Origin: Amycolatopsis alkalitolerans
Lineage (GTDB): Bacteria; Actinomycetota; Actinomycetes; Mycobacteriales; Pseudonocardiaceae
Reading direction: 5' to 3'
DNA: 64,000 bases
Assembly (NCBI RefSeq): GCF_006152065.1
Contig: NZ_VDFW01000021.1
Coordinates: 60,374-124,373, forward strand
The notes beneath the pieces are model-generated. The model had not been told where the DNA came from. It saw nothing but the letters and a program-made list of their open reading frames with translations, and ran no database searches. Position 1 is the stretch's first letter. The number at the start of each line of letters is the position of its first letter. Made by a program: the position numbers and the translations under genes. This document shows, in pieces, positions 36,717 to 45,727 of this stretch.

Positions 36717-37364
36717 CTAGCTGAGTCCGAGCTTCTGCATCCGCTTGGCGTGCCCCTGCTGCAACCGGCGGAAGAGCGCCGCGATTCCCGACAGATCGCC
36801 TGAGCCGGAAACGATCAGCTCGGCCAGCCCGTCTCGCTCGGCCACGACGTACTGCGCCTGCGTGAGCGCCTCCCCCAGCAACCGCCGCCCCCACAGGGCC
36901 AGCCGGTCACGCGTCTTCGGGTCCGCCTCGATCGCCGCGGCGACCTCCCGCTCGGCGAACGCCGAATGCCCGGTGTCCGCGAGCACCGTCGTCACCAGAT
37001 CCCTGGTCTCGTCGTCCAGCCAGCTGCCGACCTCGCGGTAGAGATCCGCGGCGAGCCCGTCGCCGACATAGGCCTTGACCAGCGACTCGAGCCACGACTT
37101 CGGCGCCGTCGAGGCATGCCACGCGTCGATATGGTCGACGAACGGCGCCATCGCCTGCTCGACCGTCACGCCACGCTCGCGCAGGTACTTCGACAGCAGG
37201 TCGTAGTGCCCGATCTCCGCGGCGGCCATCGACGCGAGCGCCGCCCGGCCCGACAGGCTGGGCGCGCCACGGGCGTCTTCAGCCATCCGGTCGAACGCCG
37301 ACAGCTCGCCGTAGGCGATGACGCCGAGCAGGTCGACGACGCCCTCACGGATCTCGGAAGTCAC
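36717..37364 (-). CDS. Ferritin-like fold protein (Rv3210c-like)
   Basis: A 215-residue four-helix protein of the ferritin-like superfamily. Possible metal ligands are the Glu and His in YGELSAF and [11 protein letters not shown], and in [11 protein letters not shown]. In the related tRNA-modifying MiaE enzymes these positions hold two irons; here function is unknown. GTG 37364 is chosen over an in-frame codon at 37406. The order ferritin-like, DUF3107 and divergent DEAD-box helicase is conserved in actinobacteria. Confidence 0.85.
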   Translation of the reverse strand: MTSEIREGVVDLLGVIAYGELSAFDRMAEDARGAPSLSGRAALASMAAAEIGHYDLLSKYLRERGVTVEQAMAPFVDHIDAWHASTAPKSWLESLVKAYVGDGLAADLYREVGSWLDDETRDLVTTVLADTGHSAFAEREVAAAIEADPKTRDRLALWGRRLLGEALTQAQYVVAERDGLAELIVSGSGDLSGIAALFRRLQQGHAKRMQKLGLS

Positions 37365-37454
37365 GACAGGAACCCTATATCTGCTCCCGGAAGAGACCGA
37401 TCCCACCTGAACACGCCGGACCGAAAGTCCGAGGCCAGCGGGCCGCCCGGTACA

Positions 37455-37612
37455 ATGAGGAGGTATTGACGAGCTTCCACCCCGACAATGGGGTGGATAT
37501 CGGGCCCGCGTTCACCTGCGGCCCGCGACAACACAGTGTGCGTGCACGCCTTTTTACCCGGCATTCCCGCGATCCGAATCCCGCGGTCGAGTGCCGAGAT
37601 CGAACCAGGTGA
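37455..37612 (+). promoter_or_regulatory. Structured 5' leader of the DEAD-box helicase gene
   Basis: Within this stretch the sequence shows an AGGAGG at 37458-37463, an eight-pair perfect hairpin TCCACCCC-GACAAT-GGGGTGGA (37476-37497), a second eight-pair hairpin with one bulged C (arms 37501-37509 and 37518-37525), a short ACAC-A-GTGT hairpin, the self-complementary GCGTGCACGC and then five T (37551-37555). The frame of the helicase is open from 37466 to a TGA at 37610-37612, immediately before its GTG. The layout suggests an attenuator-like leader; no known RNA class is recognised. Confidence 0.45.
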
Positions 37613-39277
37613 GTGCGCGCTGGTACGAGAGAGGCGATCACACTGACCGCAAGCACTTCCGACAACCGAACAGAAACCGACCCGGTCGCTCTTGAGCACA
37701 GTGAGAGCGGCCTTCCGGCGTCGGATCCCTCGCACCCGCTGCAGGCCGGTGCGCTCGTCGAGCCGGAGAATCCCACGTTCGCCGAGTTCGGCGTACGCCC
37801 GGAGATCGTCCGCGCGCTGGGCGAGGCGGGGATCGAGCGGACGTTCGCCATCCAGGCGCTCACGCTGCCGCTCGCGCTCGACGGCGAAGACCTCATCGGC
37901 CAGGCCCGCACCGGGATGGGCAAGACGCTCGGCTTCGGCGTCCCGATGCTGCAACGCCTGGTCACCCCCGGTGACGGCACGCCGCAGGCGCTCGTCGTGG
38001 TGCCGACCCGCGAGCTGTGCCTCCAGGTCACCCACGACCTCACCGACGCGGGCAGGTACCTCGGCGTCCGCACCCTCGCGATCTACGGCGGGCGCCCCTA
38101 CGAACAGCAGATCGACGCGCTGCGCAAGGGCGTCGACCTGGTGATCGGCACCCCTGGCCGGCTGCTGGACCTGGCCGAACAACGGCATCTGGTGCTGGGC
38201 AAGGTCCGCGCGCTGGTGCTGGACGAGGCCGACGAGATGCTCGACCTCGGCTTCCTGCCCGATATCGAGCGCATCCTGACGATGGTGCCCGACGAGCGGC
38301 AGACCATGCTGTTCTCCGCGACCATGCCGGGCCCGATCATCACGCTTGCCCGCACGTTCCTGAACCGCCCGACGCACATCCGCGCCGAGGAGAACGACGC
38401 GGGCGCGGTGCACGAGCGCACCACGCAGTTCGTCTACCGGGCGCACTCGCTCGACAAGCCCGAACTCATCGCGCGCGTGCTGCAGGCCCGCGACCGCGGC
38501 CTGACCATGGTGTTCACCCGCACCAAGCGCACCGCGCAGAAGGTCGCCGACGATCTGGCCGAGCGCGGGTTCGCCGTCGCCGCCGTGCACGGGGACCTGG
38601 GGCAGGGTGCGCGTGAGCAGGCGCTGCGGGCGTTCCGCTCGGGCAAGATCGATGTGCTGGTCGCCACCGACGTCGCGGCCCGCGGCATCGACGTCGAGGA
38701 CGTCACGCACGTGATCAACTACCAGACGCCCGACGACGAGAAGACGTACGTGCACCGCATCGGCCGCACCGGCCGCGCCGGCAAGACCGGGGTCGCGATC
38801 ACGCTGGTCGACTGGGACGAGGAAACGCGCTGGAAGGTCATCTCCGACGCGCTGAACCTCGAAATCCCGGAGCCCGTCGAGACGTATTCGACCTCGAAGC
38901 ACCTGTTCAGCGACCTGGACATCCCGGAGGACGCGACCGGGCGGCTGCCGCTGGGCAAGCGCACCCGGGCGGGGCTGTCCGCCGAGCCCGAAGAGAAGCT
39001 GAACGGCGGCCGCCGCCGTTCAGGCGCCTCGACGCCGCGCAAGCGCGACCGCCGCCGCACCCGGGGTGGCGGCGCCGGCGAAGGCACCGAGAAGGTGGAC
39101 TCCGCCAACGAGACGGCCGAGGAAGACCGCCCGCGTCGCCGCCGCACCCGTAGTGGCGAGACCGCACCGGCCGCCGAACGCGAGACGGCGGAGAATCCCG
39201 AGCGCCCGGCCCGGCGCCGCCGTCGCCGCCGTTCCGGGACGGTAAACGCGACCGACACACCCACTTCGGCAGACTGA
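37613..39277 (+). CDS. DEAD-box RNA helicase (RhlE-type)
   Basis: A 554-residue ATP-dependent RNA helicase. The Q motif (FAIQALTLPL) precedes Walker A ARTGMGKT at 98-105; PTRELCLQV, DEADEMLDLG, SAT, and HRIGRTGRAGKTG follow in order. The C-terminal ~110 residues are an Arg-rich, probably disordered RNA-binding tail. It unwinds RNA duplexes in ribosome assembly or RNA decay and is often cold-induced. GTG 37613 directly follows an in-frame stop; the exact start is not certain. Equivalent to Rv3211. Confidence 0.92.
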   Translation: MRAGTREAITLTASTSDNRTETDPVALEHSESGLPASDPSHPLQAGALVEPENPTFAEFGVRPEIVRALGEAGIERTFAIQALTLPLALDGEDLIGQARTGMGKTLGFGVPMLQRLVTPGDGTPQALVVVPTRELCLQVTHDLTDAGRYLGVRTLAIYGGRPYEQQIDALRKGVDLVIGTPGRLLDLAEQRHLVLGKVRALVLDEADEMLDLGFLPDIERILTMVPDERQTMLFSATMPGPIITLARTFLNRPTHIRAEENDAGAVHERTTQFVYRAHSLDKPELIARVLQARDRGLTMVFTRTKRTAQKVADDLAERGFAVAAVHGDLGQGAREQALRAFRSGKIDVLVATDVAARGIDVEDVTHVINYQTPDDEKTYVHRIGRTGRAGKTGVAITLVDWDEETRWKVISDALNLEIPEPVETYSTSKHLFSDLDIPEDATGRLPLGKRTRAGLSAEPEEKLNGGRRRSGASTPRKRDRRRTRGGGAGEGTEKVDSANETAEEDRPRRRRTRSGETAPAAERETAENPERPARRRRRRRSGTVNATDTPTSAD

Positions 39278-39311
39278 GCACCAGCGCACCGGAGAACGGG
39301 AGAAGCAGCAG

Positions 39312-40790
39312 GTGAGCGAGCCCTCGGAAACCGCCGCCGAGCAGGGGGAAGCCAGCGAGGAGCAGGTCGAGGCCGCCGGCGGGCAAACCGGAACCGAACC
39401 CGAGCCGCCGGAGCAGGACAAGCCCAGGGCCGGCTCGTCGCCCCGCGGCCGCCATCGCCGCCCGCTCGAGGACTCCGAGACCACGGTGATCATCGGCGTC
39501 GAGGACGTGCTCGCGGGCGCGTCCGAGGTGCCGAAAGGGCCGCCCCGGCGGCATACCCACGCGGACCGGCCTTCGCCGTGGAGCCGGCGGCGGGACAGGG
39601 TGATCGCCGCCGTGATCGCCGTGGTCGCGCTCGTCACGGGGACCATCGTGTGGGCGGGCAGCGAAAGCCGGGCCACGATTTCGGAGACCGCCTCCCCCGC
39701 GCCCGCGCTGCCGGTGACTCCGCCGGCGGTTCCCGCGCAGCTCAGCGAGCTCTGGCAGGCCGAATCGGATGCCGCCCCGGTGCCGATCGCCGCCGGCAAC
39801 GCGGTCGTCACGGCGAACGGTGGCGAACTCGACGGCCGAGACCCGCTCACCGGCCAGGTTCGGTGGCGCTACGCGCGTGACCTGCGGCTGTGCACCGCCG
39901 CCGAGGCGTGGTCCCGCGCGGTCGCCGTGTACCGCAAGGGCGGCGTCAACAACGAGAGCGCCTGCAGCGACGTCATCGGGCTCGACCCGTCCACCGGTCA
40001 CCGGATGGCGCAGCGCACCGGCAGCGCGCAACTCGGCACCAGGCTGGTCACCGACGGCACGTACGTCACCGCGTTCGGCCCCACGTTTCTGGACACCTGG
40101 CGAGACGACCTCGTCGAGACCGACCAGTACGGCAAGGTGCCCGTGCTGGTCAACCCGGACAAGCAGCCGCGCGTGGGCTGCACCTACGGCTCCATCGCGG
40201 CGGCCTCGAGCCGGGTCGGGGTGATCGAACGCTGCCCCGGCGACCCCGGCGACCGGATCACCGTCTTCCGCGCGGCGCCCAAGGACGCCGACCAGCCGCA
40301 GGTGTCCTTCAGCGCGATCCTCCCCGGCCATGACGCGCGCATGGTCGCGATGTCCGGTGACTACGTCGCGGTCGCGATGCCCGATCAGCGCGAACTCGTG
40401 CTGTACGGCGCCGACGGCATGCAGGTCGCGACCTACCCGCTCGACCTGCCGGCGTCCGACCTCGCCCACGATCCGGCCGGTGGCGTCCCCGCAACCTCCT
40501 CGACAGCGTCCAATGTGTACTGGTTCACCGGTTCCAGGCTGATGGCCTTCTCGCGGGACACGCTCACTCCGCTGTGGACACTCACCTCCGCGCTCGGGCC
40601 CGGCATCGTGTTCGACCACCAGCTCGTGGTCCCGATCCAGGGCGGTCTGGCTGTGCTGAACGAGCAGAACGGTGCGACGATCCGCACGATCGGCGTCGAC
40701 CGCCACGGCTACGCCGGGCCGGTGCGCCTGACCGCGGCCGGCCCGGTGCTGGTGGAGCAGCGCGGTTCGACGCTGGCCGCGCTGAGGTGA
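39312..40790 (+). CDS. Membrane-anchored PQQ-like beta-propeller protein
   Basis: A 492-residue protein: about 95 disordered, Glu/Arg-rich cytoplasmic residues, one membrane helix (DRVIAAVIAVVALVTGTIVWAG), then an outer domain of repeated WD/PQQ-like blades (GGELDGRDPLTGQVRWRY, VIGLDPSTGHRM, LMAFSRDTLTPLWTL, LAVLNEQNGATIRTI). Such propellers often act as scaffolds; no cofactor is proven. The start is GTG. It follows the helicase by 34 bases as in M. tuberculosis (Rv3212). Confidence 0.87.
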   Translation: MSEPSETAAEQGEASEEQVEAAGGQTGTEPEPPEQDKPRAGSSPRGRHRRPLEDSETTVIIGVEDVLAGASEVPKGPPRRHTHADRPSPWSRRRDRVIAAVIAVVALVTGTIVWAGSESRATISETASPAPALPVTPPAVPAQLSELWQAESDAAPVPIAAGNAVVTANGGELDGRDPLTGQVRWRYARDLRLCTAAEAWSRAVAVYRKGGVNNESACSDVIGLDPSTGHRMAQRTGSAQLGTRLVTDGTYVTAFGPTFLDTWRDDLVETDQYGKVPVLVNPDKQPRVGCTYGSIAAASSRVGVIERCPGDPGDRITVFRAAPKDADQPQVSFSAILPGHDARMVAMSGDYVAVAMPDQRELVLYGADGMQVATYPLDLPASDLAHDPAGGVPATSSTASNVYWFTGSRLMAFSRDTLTPLWTLTSALGPGIVFDHQLVVPIQGGLAVLNEQNGATIRTIGVDRHGYAGPVRLTAAGPVLVEQRGSTLAALR

Positions 40791-41641
40791 GCGGCCAGCT
40801 CACGCCGCACGGCGCCGAGCGAGTCGAGCTACCCGGCTCGGAAGGGCCGATAGCGGCCTTGCGCACCAGGGAAACCGGTAAGGCCACCGTGCTGCTGGTG
40901 CCTGGTTACACCGGGTCCAAAGAGGACTTTTCGCCCATGCTGGACGAAATCGCGGCGGACGGTTTCCGCGCGATCGCGATCGACCTGCCGGGCCAGTTCG
41001 AGTCGCCGGGGCCGGAAGACGAGCGATCCTACCTGCCCGAAGCGCTGGGCCAGGTCCTCGCCGGGCTGGTGGGGCACCTTGTGGCGGGCGGAAAACCGGT
41101 GCTGCTGCTCGGGCATTCCTACGGCGGGCTCGTCGCGCGAGCCGCGGTGCTCGCCGGTGCGGAGATCGCCGGGTTGACGCTGATGGACAGTGGTCCTTCG
41201 GCATTGCCGGACGGGCCCCGGCGGGTCGCGCTCAGCGTTGGCGAGCCCTTGCTGCGCGAAAAGGGGATTGCGGCCGCGTACCGGATGCGTGAGCGGATGT
41301 ACGAGCAGTTCCCGTCGTGGGTGCGGCTTCCGGTCGAGCTCAAGGAGTTTCTGCGGCGCCGCTTCGTCTCCTCGGCCCCTGCCGGGCTGCTCGGGATGGC
41401 GGACGGGCTGCGTTTCGAACCGGACCTCGTCGCTTCCCTCGCCGAAGCGCTGGGCTCGGTGCCGTCACTGGTCGTGGCGGGCGAGGGTGACGACGCGTGG
41501 AGCGTGGCTTCGCAGCAGGACATGGCCGAGCGCCTCGACGCGCCGTTCGCGATCGTGCCGAACGCCGCGCACTCGCCCAACACCGAAAACCCCAAGGCAC
41601 TGCTGGACATCCTGCTGCCGGCGTGGCGCTCCTGGCTCTGA
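40787..41641 (+). CDS. Alpha/beta hydrolase
   Basis: A 284-residue hydrolase with VPGYTGSKEDF as oxyanion region, IDLPGQFES, the nucleophile elbow GHSYGG, and the late acid and His (AGEGDDAW; PNAAHSPNTENP). Its GTG start overlaps the beta-propeller stop as GTGA, giving translational coupling. The substrate is unknown. The family includes lipolytic enzymes and haloperoxidase-like proteins. Confidence 0.87.
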   Translation: MSGQLTPHGAERVELPGSEGPIAALRTRETGKATVLLVPGYTGSKEDFSPMLDEIAADGFRAIAIDLPGQFESPGPEDERSYLPEALGQVLAGLVGHLVAGGKPVLLLGHSYGGLVARAAVLAGAEIAGLTLMDSGPSALPDGPRRVALSVGEPLLREKGIAAAYRMRERMYEQFPSWVRLPVELKEFLRRRFVSSAPAGLLGMADGLRFEPDLVASLAEALGSVPSLVVAGEGDDAWSVASQQDMAERLDAPFAIVPNAAHSPNTENPKALLDILLPAWRSWL

Positions 41642-41705
41642 TTAGCGGTATCTTCGGAAGTCTCACGGATTGCACGGGAGGGCTACGGTGGGGGAGGCAC
41701 ACGAG

Positions 41706-42977
41706 ATGCGCGGACGGCTGCTGGCCATCGTGGTGATGGTGGTGGCGGCGGTAGCGGTGGCCGGATGCTCAGCGAGCCAACCGAATTCGGCCGCGGGCCC
41801 GGCGAAACCGGCGATTCCGGCGGTGCGGCTGGCGATCAGTCCGGCGAATTCGAGCCAGAACGTGGCCACCGACGCGCCGATCGTGGTCACCGCCACCGGC
41901 GGCCAGGTGCGTGACGTGAGCGTGCACAGCCAGGGCGACCAGGTCATGGGCAGTTTCGACACGCAGCGATCCACCTGGCGTAGCACGGGGACGCTGAACG
42001 TGGCGCAGACATACACGGTGACCGCGACCGGCGTGAACCCCGCCGGCCAGGCGACGACGGTGACGAGCAGCTTCACCACACTCACCCCGTCGAAGACGTT
42101 CCGGACACACATCTTCGAAGGCGATCACGACACCTACGGGGTGGGCATGCCGATCGAGCTCACCTTCAGCCACGCGATCACGAACAAGGCGGCGGTGGAG
42201 CAGGCCCTGCACGTCACGAGCTCGCAGCCGGTGGTCGGCGCCTGGTGGTGGCTGGACGACGAGCATGTGGACTTCCGGCCGCGGGACTACTGGCCCGCGC
42301 ACACCACCGTCAGCTTCACGGGACTGCTCGACGGCGTGCAGGGCGCGCCGGGCATGTACGGCACCGCCGACCTCACCCAGACGTTCCTGATCGGCGACTC
42401 CCTCATCGTGACCGCCAGCACCACCACCCACCACATGCAGGTCTATCGCAACGGGCAGTTGCAGTACGACTGGCCCATCAGCACCGGAAAGCGCGGGCAC
42501 GACACGCCGGACGGCACGTATCTGACGATCGACAAGGCGAATCCGGAGGAGATGAAGCCCTCCGACATCGCGCCGGGCCAGCCCGGTTACTACGACCTGC
42601 AGGTGCCGTGGTCGGTGCGGTTCACCTGGAGCGGGGACTTCCTGCACGACGCCTACTGGTCGGTGGGTCAGCAGGGCAGCAGCGACGTCAGCCACGGCTG
42701 CGTCAACATGCCGCCTCAGGCGGCGCAGACGTACTACCAGGAAGAGCTGCCCGGTGACCCGGTGACGATCACCAACAGCCCGCTGGCCGGTACGAACGGC
42801 GACGGCTGGACCGACTGGTTCTACTCGTGGCCGCAACTGCTCGACAAGAGCGCGTTGCACAAGGCCGTGCAGGCCGGTCCCAACGGCAGCACCTTCGTCG
42901 CGCCCTCCGAGGTACCCGCTTCGACGGCCGGCGCGCCGCTCACCACCGCCCCGGCCAACAACTCCGCCGCGGCATAA
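41706..42977 (+). CDS. L,D-transpeptidase lipoprotein
   Basis: A 423-residue secreted enzyme. The N-terminal signal ends in the lipobox AVAGC, with lipidated Cys21. Two Ig-like/BIg domains follow (about 45-260) and then a YkuD catalytic domain with the active-site motif SHGCVN (Cys332). Such enzymes make 3-3 crosslinks in peptidoglycan and give resistance to most beta-lactams. The C-terminal ~45 residues are Ala/Thr/Pro-rich. ATG 41706, after GGGGGAGG, is chosen; the frame is open further upstream. Confidence 0.93.
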   Translation: MRGRLLAIVVMVVAAVAVAGCSASQPNSAAGPAKPAIPAVRLAISPANSSQNVATDAPIVVTATGGQVRDVSVHSQGDQVMGSFDTQRSTWRSTGTLNVAQTYTVTATGVNPAGQATTVTSSFTTLTPSKTFRTHIFEGDHDTYGVGMPIELTFSHAITNKAAVEQALHVTSSQPVVGAWWWLDDEHVDFRPRDYWPAHTTVSFTGLLDGVQGAPGMYGTADLTQTFLIGDSLIVTASTTTHHMQVYRNGQLQYDWPISTGKRGHDTPDGTYLTIDKANPEEMKPSDIAPGQPGYYDLQVPWSVRFTWSGDFLHDAYWSVGQQGSSDVSHGCVNMPPQAAQTYYQEELPGDPVTITNSPLAGTNGDGWTDWFYSWPQLLDKSALHKAVQAGPNGSTFVAPSEVPASTAGAPLTTAPANNSAAA

Positions 42978-42980
42978 CGC

Positions 42981-42996
42981 GCGAGTCGGAACTCGC
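42981..42996. terminator. Weak hairpin after the transpeptidase gene
   Basis: GCGAGT-CGGA-ACTCGC is a perfect six-pair stem four bases after the transpeptidase stop, in a 47-base gap between convergent genes. No U tract follows, so it may be a Rho-independent terminator of the U-less type or only an mRNA end structure. Confidence 0.35.
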
Positions 42997-43024
42997 CGCA
43001 GGTGAGTCCGGCTTTCGCGACGCC

Positions 43025-43342
43025 TCAGAACCACCACATCAGCGACAGCGCCGCCAGTAGATCGACCACGACGACCGCCGCCGCGAGAGCTGCGACCGGT
43101 CCGTCGCGCCGGTCGACGAAACGCTGCGCCACCAGAGCGATCACCGCGGCGACGGGATGCCCGATCAGCATCGCGGCGCCGGGCCCCGGCACGCCGAACA
43201 GCAGGCACACCAGGCCCGCGCCCAGCACGAGCACGGCCAGCCCCGCGAGACCCGCGGCGAGCGAGCCGGTCAGCCCGCGCCACCGCCGCCCGCGCCGACG
43301 GAACTCCTCGGCGGCGGGGACCCGCAGTTCCTCCGTGCTCAC
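43025..43342 (-). CDS. Small multi-helix membrane protein
   Basis: A 105-residue protein with a short basic start (EELRVPAAEEFRRRGRRWRG) and three hydrophobic segments at about 24-48, 52-70 and 82-102. No family is recognised. Its GTG start overlaps the RecB-family exonuclease stop as GTGA, so the two are co-translated, though no functional link is known. Confidence 0.72.
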   Translation of the reverse strand: MSTEELRVPAAEEFRRRGRRWRGLTGSLAAGLAGLAVLVLGAGLVCLLFGVPGPGAAMLIGHPVAAVIALVAQRFVDRRDGPVAALAAAVVVVDLLAALSLMWWF

Positions 43343-44199
43343 GGTGCCAGTAGCTCCCAGGATTTCGCCGGCGGCCCGGCTGCCTGCCCGTCCGCGCAGC
43401 TGGGCCGGAAGTCGCACCACGCGCAGCGCGTGCCGGGGCTGGCCGGAAACAGGACGTCGCCATCTCCTCCGGCGGTCAGCGTATCCGTCGCGAGCCGCAG
43501 ATCCTCGGCCGTCTCCTCCGCGCGGGCGAGGTGGCGGCGCAGGCTTTCGTCGGTGTGCTCCGCCGCCGCGACCGTGCCGGTCGGCAGATGGTGCAGTTCG
43601 ACGCGGTGACACGGCTTTCGCAACGTGCGGGCCGACGCGACCGCATACATGGCGAGCGCTTGCGAGCTGCGCGCCTCGTACTCGTCAGGCGCCCGGCGGC
43701 CGGTCTTGTAGTCGACCACGACGAGTTCGTCCCCGCGCTCGTCGATCCGGTCCGCCCTGCCTTCGATGATCATCGTCGGCGGGCGGCCCGGCTCGGGATT
43801 GACCGGCGCGGATACCCAGCGCTCCAGCCCGATCGGCGTCTGCGAAACGTCGTTGTGCTCGACGTACTCCATGACCCACGTCTTCGCCCTGTCCCGGTAC
43901 ACGGCGGCCTGCTCGGCGTCGGCGAACCCGGCGTCCTGCCAGTGTTCGCTCAGTAGTTGCGCGGCGCGGACCGGCGTACGGCGCTCGGGCGGCAGCTCGA
44001 ACAGCGCGCGCAAGGCGTTGTGCACCACCGCACCCAGCGTGCTGTGCGCCCACGGGCCGGTGCGCGTGGGCGTCGGCCGGTCCAGGTACGTCAACCGGTA
44101 GCGCCGCGGGCAGTCGGCGAAGTTGGCCAGCCGCGCCGGGCTGACCTTGGTCAGGCGCCGCGGCTGCACCGCGAACTCGAACCCCAGTTGTTCCACCAC
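43339..44199 (-). CDS. RecB-family exonuclease with Fe-S cluster (PD-(D/E)XK)
   Basis: A 286-residue nuclease-only protein (Rv2119-like). The motif series is GAVVHNALRALF, RADRID, VVDYKTGRR (catalytic Asp and Lys) and QALAMYA. Four Cys, one in FADCPRRYRL and three near the end in CAWCDFRPSC, match the 4Fe-4S site of AddB/Cas4-type nucleases. It resembles the nuclease part of AdnA encoded elsewhere in the window but has no helicase. It probably trims DNA ends in repair; its partner is unknown. Confidence 0.9.
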   Translation of the reverse strand: MVEQLGFEFAVQPRRLTKVSPARLANFADCPRRYRLTYLDRPTPTRTGPWAHSTLGAVVHNALRALFELPPERRTPVRAAQLLSEHWQDAGFADAEQAAVYRDRAKTWVMEYVEHNDVSQTPIGLERWVSAPVNPEPGRPPTMIIEGRADRIDERGDELVVVDYKTGRRAPDEYEARSSQALAMYAVASARTLRKPCHRVELHHLPTGTVAAAEHTDESLRRHLARAEETAEDLRLATDTLTAGGDGDVLFPASPGTRCAWCDFRPSCADGQAAGPPAKSWELLAP

Positions 44200-44213
44200 G
44201 CCCCCAACCGTAC

Positions 44214-44831
44214 TCAGGCGCCGCCGATGAATCCGCGCACGGAGTTGGCGATGAGCTGGACCGCGATCGCGGCGAGCAGCAGACCGGCGATCTTCGCCAG
44301 CAGCAGGATGCCGCTCTCCCTGATCAGCCGGATCACCAGGCCCGAATACCGCATGAACACGTAGATCACCACGTGCGTAACGATGATCGCGAGTGCGAGC
44401 GCGACATAGGCGCCGAGATGCCCGTGGGCTTGACGCACGAACACGATCGTCGCGGCGATCGCACCCGGCCCGGCCAGCAGCGGGGTGCCGAGCGGGACCA
44501 GCGCGACGTTGACGTCCTCGACCGCCTCCGGTTCGGTCCCGCCCTTGCCGGTCAGCAGGTCCAGCGCGATGAGCAGCAGGAGCAGCCCGCCCGCGCCCTG
44601 CAAGGCGGGGATGCCGATACCGAGGTAGGCCAGGATCGCCTGGCCCGCGACCGCGAACAGCGTGATGACCAGCAGCGACACCAGCACCGCCTGGCGGGCG
44701 GCGCGCGCACGGGCGCCGGGCGACTTGCGGCCGACGAGACTGAGGAACACCGGCACCGTGCCCGGCGGGTCCATGATCACCACGAGCGTGATCGTGGCCT
44801 CGGCGAACACACCCACGTCGAAGAACGACAC
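44214..44831 (-). CDS. MarC-family integral membrane protein
   Basis: A 205-residue protein with six membrane helices of the MarC/UPF0056 family: IMDPPGTVPVFLSL in the first loop and the repeated VPLGTPLLAGPGAIA in the second half are family signatures. The role is unknown; early links to multidrug resistance in E. coli were not confirmed. The start is GTG, directly after the stop of the PHP gene, so the two genes form an operon. Confidence 0.9.
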   Translation of the reverse strand: MSFFDVGVFAEATITLVVIMDPPGTVPVFLSLVGRKSPGARARAARQAVLVSLLVITLFAVAGQAILAYLGIGIPALQGAGGLLLLLIALDLLTGKGGTEPEAVEDVNVALVPLGTPLLAGPGAIAATIVFVRQAHGHLGAYVALALAIIVTHVVIYVFMRYSGLVIRLIRESGILLLAKIAGLLLAAIAVQLIANSVRGFIGGA

Positions 44832-45692
44832 TCAGCCCACCGCGATCCGCGCACCGGACGCCTTCTCGACCAGCGCTTCGAGCGACTCCGGCGGGGTCGC
44901 CTCGGCACCGATCGGGATCGTCTTGTTCGTGCCGTGGTAGTCGCTCGACCCGGTCGGCACCAGGTTGAGCTCGCGCGCGAGACCACGCAGCTGGACCCGG
45001 GTCTCCTCGTCGTGGTTGGGATGGTCGACCTCGACCCCGGTCAGGCCATGCTCGGCCAAGTGCACGAGCGTCTCGACGGAGACGATCCGGCCGCGGCTGC
45101 GGGCGAAGGGATGCGCGAACACCGTCACCCCGCCAGCGGCCGCGATCATGTCGATCGCGTCCTCGACGGGCGTGTCCTGCCGCGGCAGGTAGTACCCGCG
45201 CCCGCTACCCAGATACTCCGCGAACGCCTCGTCCACAGTGGACACGAGACCGGCGCGGACGAGGGCCTGCGCGAGATGCGGGCGGCCGGGGGGCGAGTCG
45301 GCCGGCAGCTGGCCCATGATCTCGTCGGCATCGACCGGCAGCCCGTCGGCCGCCATCCGCTCGGCCATCGCCCGCAGGCGGGTGCGGCGTTCGAGCCGGA
45401 GCCTCCGCTGCTCGGTCACGATGGCGGGCGCGCCCGGGTCGAACAGGTACGCCAGCAGGTGCACGCTGATCCCGCGCGGCCCGTCGCGGTGGCTGACGCA
45501 GGACAGCTCGGCGCCCGGTACGAGGGTCAGCCCGGCGGGCAGCGCGGCCGTCGCGGCGTCCCACCCGGCGGTGGTGTCATGGTCGGTCAGCGCGATGACG
45601 TCCAGGCCGGCCTGTGCGGCCACCTGGACCAGTTCGGCTGGGCTGTCCGTGCCATCGGAGACGGTCGAATGGGTGTGCAGGTCGATGCGCAT
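44832..45692 (-). CDS. PHP-domain phosphoesterase (TrpH/RNase AM-like)
   Basis: A 286-residue polymerase-and-histidinol-phosphatase-type hydrolase. Metal ligands are visible in HTHSTVSDGTDSP, ALTDHDT, PGAELSC, FAHPF, and DHPNHDEE with STSSDYHG-like GSSDYHG. The relatives hydrolyse 3',5'-phosphonucleotides or trim 5' ends of RNA. ATG 45692 is chosen over 45701. It precedes marC directly. Confidence 0.88.
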   Translation of the reverse strand: MRIDLHTHSTVSDGTDSPAELVQVAAQAGLDVIALTDHDTTAGWDAATAALPAGLTLVPGAELSCVSHRDGPRGISVHLLAYLFDPGAPAIVTEQRRLRLERRTRLRAMAERMAADGLPVDADEIMGQLPADSPPGRPHLAQALVRAGLVSTVDEAFAEYLGSGRGYYLPRQDTPVEDAIDMIAAAGGVTVFAHPFARSRGRIVSVETLVHLAEHGLTGVEVDHPNHDEETRVQLRGLARELNLVPTGSSDYHGTNKTIPIGAEATPPESLEALVEKASGARIAVG

Positions 45693-45727
45693 CGCACCCA
45701 TTCTGGCTTACCGCAGGCGGACGCCCC

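Noticed and set aside
37451..37456. TACAAT as -10 box of the DEAD-box helicase promoter
   Set aside because: No fitting -35 lies 16-18 bases upstream, and the start would fall inside AGGAGG; left as unproven.
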